NCBI GenBank assembly: GCA_019429405.1 | Contig: JAHYIZ010000002.1 | Coordinates: forward strand, 1-64,000 | Direction: 5' to 3' | Source: Paracoccaceae bacterium | GTDB lineage: Bacteria > Pseudomonadota > Alphaproteobacteria > Rhodobacterales > Rhodobacteraceae | Length of the DNA stretch: 64,000 bases | Shown here: piece by piece, positions 61,856 through 64,000 of the stretch | How positions within the stretch are numbered: the stretch's first letter is position 1 | Layout: the number at the start of each line of letters is the position of its first letter | Position numbers and translations under genes: made by a program | Notes under the pieces: generated by a model | Databases searched by the model: none | The model's input: the letters and a program-made list of their open reading frames with translations, nothing else | What the model was told of the DNA's origin: nothing

Positions 61856-62287
61856 ATGCAAAACCCCTCGGACGCCGAAATTCGCACCATTCTTGCCAGC
61901 GCGCGCGTTATTGCGGTGGTGGGTATTTCAGCCAACCCCGACCGGCCCTCGCATGGGGTGGCGCGGTTTTTGCAGGCGCGCGGCTACCGCGTGGTGCCGG
62001 TGAACCCCGGTCTGGCGGGGCAGGAGCTGCTGGGCGAACATGTCTGGGCCGATCTGGCCTCGGTGCCGGCGGTGCTGGGGGTGGATATGGTTGATATCTT
62101 CCGCCGCTCGGACGCAGTGCCCGAGGTGGTGGCCGAGGCGCTGGCGCATCAGCCCGCGCTGCGCACGGTCTGGATGCAGTTGGGTGTTGAAAACGAGGCG
62201 GCCGCGGCCGCAGCCAGGGCGCGCGGCGTGGCGGTGGTGCAAAACCGTTGCCCGGCGATCGAGTGGCCCCGCCTGATGGCGGGGTAA
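61856..62287 (+). CDS. CoA-binding domain protein
   Basis: 143 aa, single CoA_binding_2 Rossmann domain: ARVIAVVGISANPDRPSHGV, YRVVPVNPGLAGQELLG, and VVQNRCPAIEWPRLMAG with the Cys of the family near the end. The family binds CoA or acyl-CoA; the role is unknown. ATG 61856 directly follows the terminator of candidate small RNA 3. Confidence 0.85.
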   Translation: MQNPSDAEIRTILASARVIAVVGISANPDRPSHGVARFLQARGYRVVPVNPGLAGQELLGEHVWADLASVPAVLGVDMVDIFRRSDAVPEVVAEALAHQPALRTVWMQLGVENEAAAAAARARGVAVVQNRCPAIEWPRLMAG

Positions 62288-62293
62288 AGAAAA

Positions 62294-62364
62294 GGGGGGC
62301 CGTCTGCCCCCCTCTTGGCGCAGGGCGCCAATTCACCCCCCGAGGGTATTTGCGCGATGGAGAA
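62294..62364 (+). repeat. dispersed repeat with stem-loop (locus C)
   Basis: After the CoA-binding gene. Stem GGGGGGC-CGTCT-GCCCCCC (identical to locus A), a second hairpin TTGGCGC / GCGCCAA (62314-62331), then CCCCCCGAGGGTATTTGCGC with GATGGAGAAT (62335-62364). Confidence 0.6.
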
Positions 62365-62373
62365 TGGGGGCGG

Positions 62374-63675
62374 TCAGAGGCCCAGCCGGTCGCGCAGCGA
62401 ATACCATGTCATCGCCGCGACAAGCAGCGGCCAGCGCAACGTGGTGCCGCCGGGAAAGCGCGGTTGCGGCAGGCCGGCCATGAGGTCGAACCCCGCCGCC
62501 TCGCCCGCGACCGCTTCGGCGAGCATGCGCCCGGCAAGCGTGGCCATGGCAACGCCGTGGCCGGAATAGCCCGAGGCCGAAAGCACGCCCGGTGCGGGGC
62601 GTGCGAAATGCGGCAGCCGGTTCATGGTGATTGCCAGCGTGCCGCCCCAGGCATGGGTGATCGCCACATCGGCAAGCGAGGGGTAGATTTGCAGCATCGG
62701 CTTGCGCACGGTCTTGACCAGATCGGGAAAGCGGTAGCCATAGCTTTCGCCACCGCCAAAGATCAGCCGCTGGTCGGGCGACAGGTGCCAGTAATTGACG
62801 ACAAAGCGGCTGTCGGCCACTGCCACATTGCGCCGCAGCACTTCGGCTGCGCGCGCGCCCAGCGGTTCTGTCGCCACCACGAAATTGTTGATCGGCATGA
62901 CATGGCGCGCCACTTGCGGTGCGAGATCGCCCAGATAGCCGTTGCAGGCGAGGATCAGATGGTCGGCCACAACCTCGCCCGCCGCCGTTTGCACACGCGG
63001 GCGCGGGCCGGGGGTGATGGCGGTCACCTCGCTGTGTTCAAAGATTTCGGCCCCGGCGGCGATGGCGGCGCGGGCGAGGCCAAGCGCGAAGTGCAGCGGG
63101 TGCAGGTGGCCCGCGCCCATGTCGAGATCGCCGCCGCAATAGGCCGGCGCCGGCAGGATTTCGGCCAATCCGTCGCGGTCAAGCGGGGTGATCTGGTCAT
63201 AGCCGTACTCGTGCGCCAGCTTTTCGGCATTGGCGCGGGCATGCGCCACCTCGCGCGGGCTGCGGCAGGCGTGGACGATGCCGGGGGCGTAATCGCAAGC
63301 GATAGCGTGGCGCGCGATCAGGGCTTGCACCAGCGCCTTGGCGTCTTGCCCGACATCCCAGAGCCTGCGCGCCATGTCGCGGCCAAGCATCCGTTCCAGC
63401 TCGCCCTGTTCCAGCCGTTGGCCTGAGCCCACTTGCCCGCCGTTGCGCCCCGAGGCGCCGAAACCGGCGCGATGCGCCTCTAGCACCACTACTTTCAGGC
63501 CGCGTTCGGCCAGATGCAGCGCTGCCGAAAGCCCGGTGTACCCGGCGCCGACAATGCAGACATCGGCGCTGATGCGCCCGGCGAGCGCGGGGCGGGGCGC
63601 AAGCGGCGTGGCGGTGGCGGCATACCAGCTGGGCGGATGCGCGCCGGGGCGATCATTTGCGTGCAGAAGGTTCAT
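62374..63675 (-). CDS. puuB: FAD-dependent oxidoreductase, gamma-glutamylputrescine oxidase-like
   Basis: 433 aa. DAO-family flavoenzyme: the FAD motif VCIVGAGYTGLSAALHLAE and GFGASGRNGGQVGSGQRLEQ, then SGYSGHGVAMATLAGRMLAE near the C-terminus. PuuB oxidises gamma-glutamylputrescine in putrescine breakdown. The start overlaps the end of the glutamine-synthetase gene (ATGA), which supports a puuA-puuB pair. Other amine oxidases of this family are possible. Confidence 0.8.
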   Translation of the reverse strand: MNLLHANDRPGAHPPSWYAATATPLAPRPALAGRISADVCIVGAGYTGLSAALHLAERGLKVVVLEAHRAGFGASGRNGGQVGSGQRLEQGELERMLGRDMARRLWDVGQDAKALVQALIARHAIACDYAPGIVHACRSPREVAHARANAEKLAHEYGYDQITPLDRDGLAEILPAPAYCGGDLDMGAGHLHPLHFALGLARAAIAAGAEIFEHSEVTAITPGPRPRVQTAAGEVVADHLILACNGYLGDLAPQVARHVMPINNFVVATEPLGARAAEVLRRNVAVADSRFVVNYWHLSPDQRLIFGGGESYGYRFPDLVKTVRKPMLQIYPSLADVAITHAWGGTLAITMNRLPHFARPAPGVLSASGYSGHGVAMATLAGRMLAEAVAGEAAGFDLMAGLPQPRFPGGTTLRWPLLVAAMTWYSLRDRLGL

Positions 63676-64000
63676 ACGTTCATCAACAGATGTTCACGCT
63701 CCCACGGGCTGATAACCTGAAGGAACTCTTTGTATTCATTTCGTTTTACAGATTCATAGACATCGATGAATTCGGTGCCCATGACATCGCGCATCGGTTG
63801 GCTCTCGGACATGAGGTCGAGCGCGTCGCCAAGGTTGAAGGGGAAATCCTCTTGCGCGATATAGGCATCGCCCACCCATTCAGGGCGCGGCATCTGCTGT
63901 TCTTTCAACCCGAGGAAACCGCAGGCGAGGCTGGCGGCGAGCCCGAGGTAGGGGTTGCAATCCATCCCTGCCAGACGGTTTTCGAGGCGGCGCGACTCGG
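63672..64000 (-). CDS. puuA: glutamine synthetase-family protein, 3' part only (gamma-glutamylputrescine synthetase-like)
   Basis: The last 108 codons of a gene entering from the right edge. RRLENRLAGMDCNPYLGLA is the C-terminal motif of GS-family enzymes and FNLGDALDLMSESQPMRDVM follows. Pairing with the PuuB-like gene by ATGA overlap suggests PuuA, which ligates glutamate to putrescine, over nitrogen-assimilating GlnA. The catalytic ATP part is outside the window. Confidence 0.8.
   Translation of the reverse strand, partial: ESRRLENRLAGMDCNPYLGLAASLACGFLGLKEQQMPRPEWVGDAYIAQEDFPFNLGDALDLMSESQPMRDVMGTEFIDVYESVKRNEYKEFLQVISPWEREHLLMNV

Overview
The window is GC-rich (about two-thirds G+C by eye) and densely coded. 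It reads as a chromosomal segment of an alphaproteobacterium of the Rhodobacteraceae. Pointers to that family are lineage-typical small proteins (DUF6477, DUF6456 and DUF6446 types), an IalB protein, the order yfgM-like/bamB/der, the tRNA-Tyr/rlmB neighbourhood, and strong CtrA/FNR-style regulatory words. I see no phage, insertion sequence, CRISPR array, rRNA operon or photosynthesis cluster. Most genes are housekeeping.

Layout. 1-5346 (minus) is a four-gene redox operon: an NfnA-like flavoprotein, an NfnB/GltD-like Fe-S flavoprotein, and the alpha and beta subunits of a 2-oxoacid:acceptor oxidoreductase (korA, korB; korB runs off the left edge). It is divergent from a periplasmic dihaem cytochrome c, and the shared 318-bp intergenic region carries two FNR-type boxes. 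6.3-13.3 kb holds envelope genes: a membrane protein, a DUF882 peptidase, an L,D-transpeptidase, lpxD-ACP-ketosynthase, and IalB. 13.4-13.75 kb is a non-coding stretch with two tandem candidate small RNAs on the minus strand. 13.7-24 kb holds a HerA-type ATPase, DUF6477/DUF6456, pyruvate carboxylase, TrkH, and a trypsin-fold protein that has lost its catalytic residues.

24-36 kb carries glyQ-DUF6446-glyS (glyS with an AT-rich extra segment), a PPDK-like enzyme with an altered ATP-grasp half, a SleB-type hydrolase, folB-folP-glmM, a class-I amidotransferase-type peptidase and a D-lyxose isomerase. 36-43 kb has a TfoX-C protein that seems to start at CTG, an unlisted 50-aa ORF, an Rrf2/NsrR-like Fe-S regulator divergent from an Atm1-type ABC exporter, then yfgM-like/bamB/der. 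43-50 kb has a lipase-like/SCP2 pair, a TPR protein, a SUV3-type helicase/S4/ferredoxin group, CarD and a Crp-like regulator. 50-64 kb has DUF4395 (with another FNR-like box), a Kef antiporter, a 1231-aa Ala/Pro-rich protein that looks like GspL/PilM and PilP/GspC modules in one chain, SIMPL, metY, a glycosyltransferase-like protein, HPF/RaiA, tRNA-Tyr, rlmB, a candidate sRNA, a CoA-binding protein and the puuB-puuA edge.

Themes. Three genes or operons transcribed on the minus strand (the nfn/kor operon, the Rrf2 gene and DUF4395) have a TGAT-N4-ATCA box centred 59-66 nt before the start codon, and a fourth box lies before the cytochrome c. This suggests a local set of oxygen-responsive genes. 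A dispersed sequence (a G/C stem followed by a CCCCCGAGGGTATTTGCGC-type word) recurs after five genes. All annotation is by reading the sequence; no database search was run, and family names are recognition calls.
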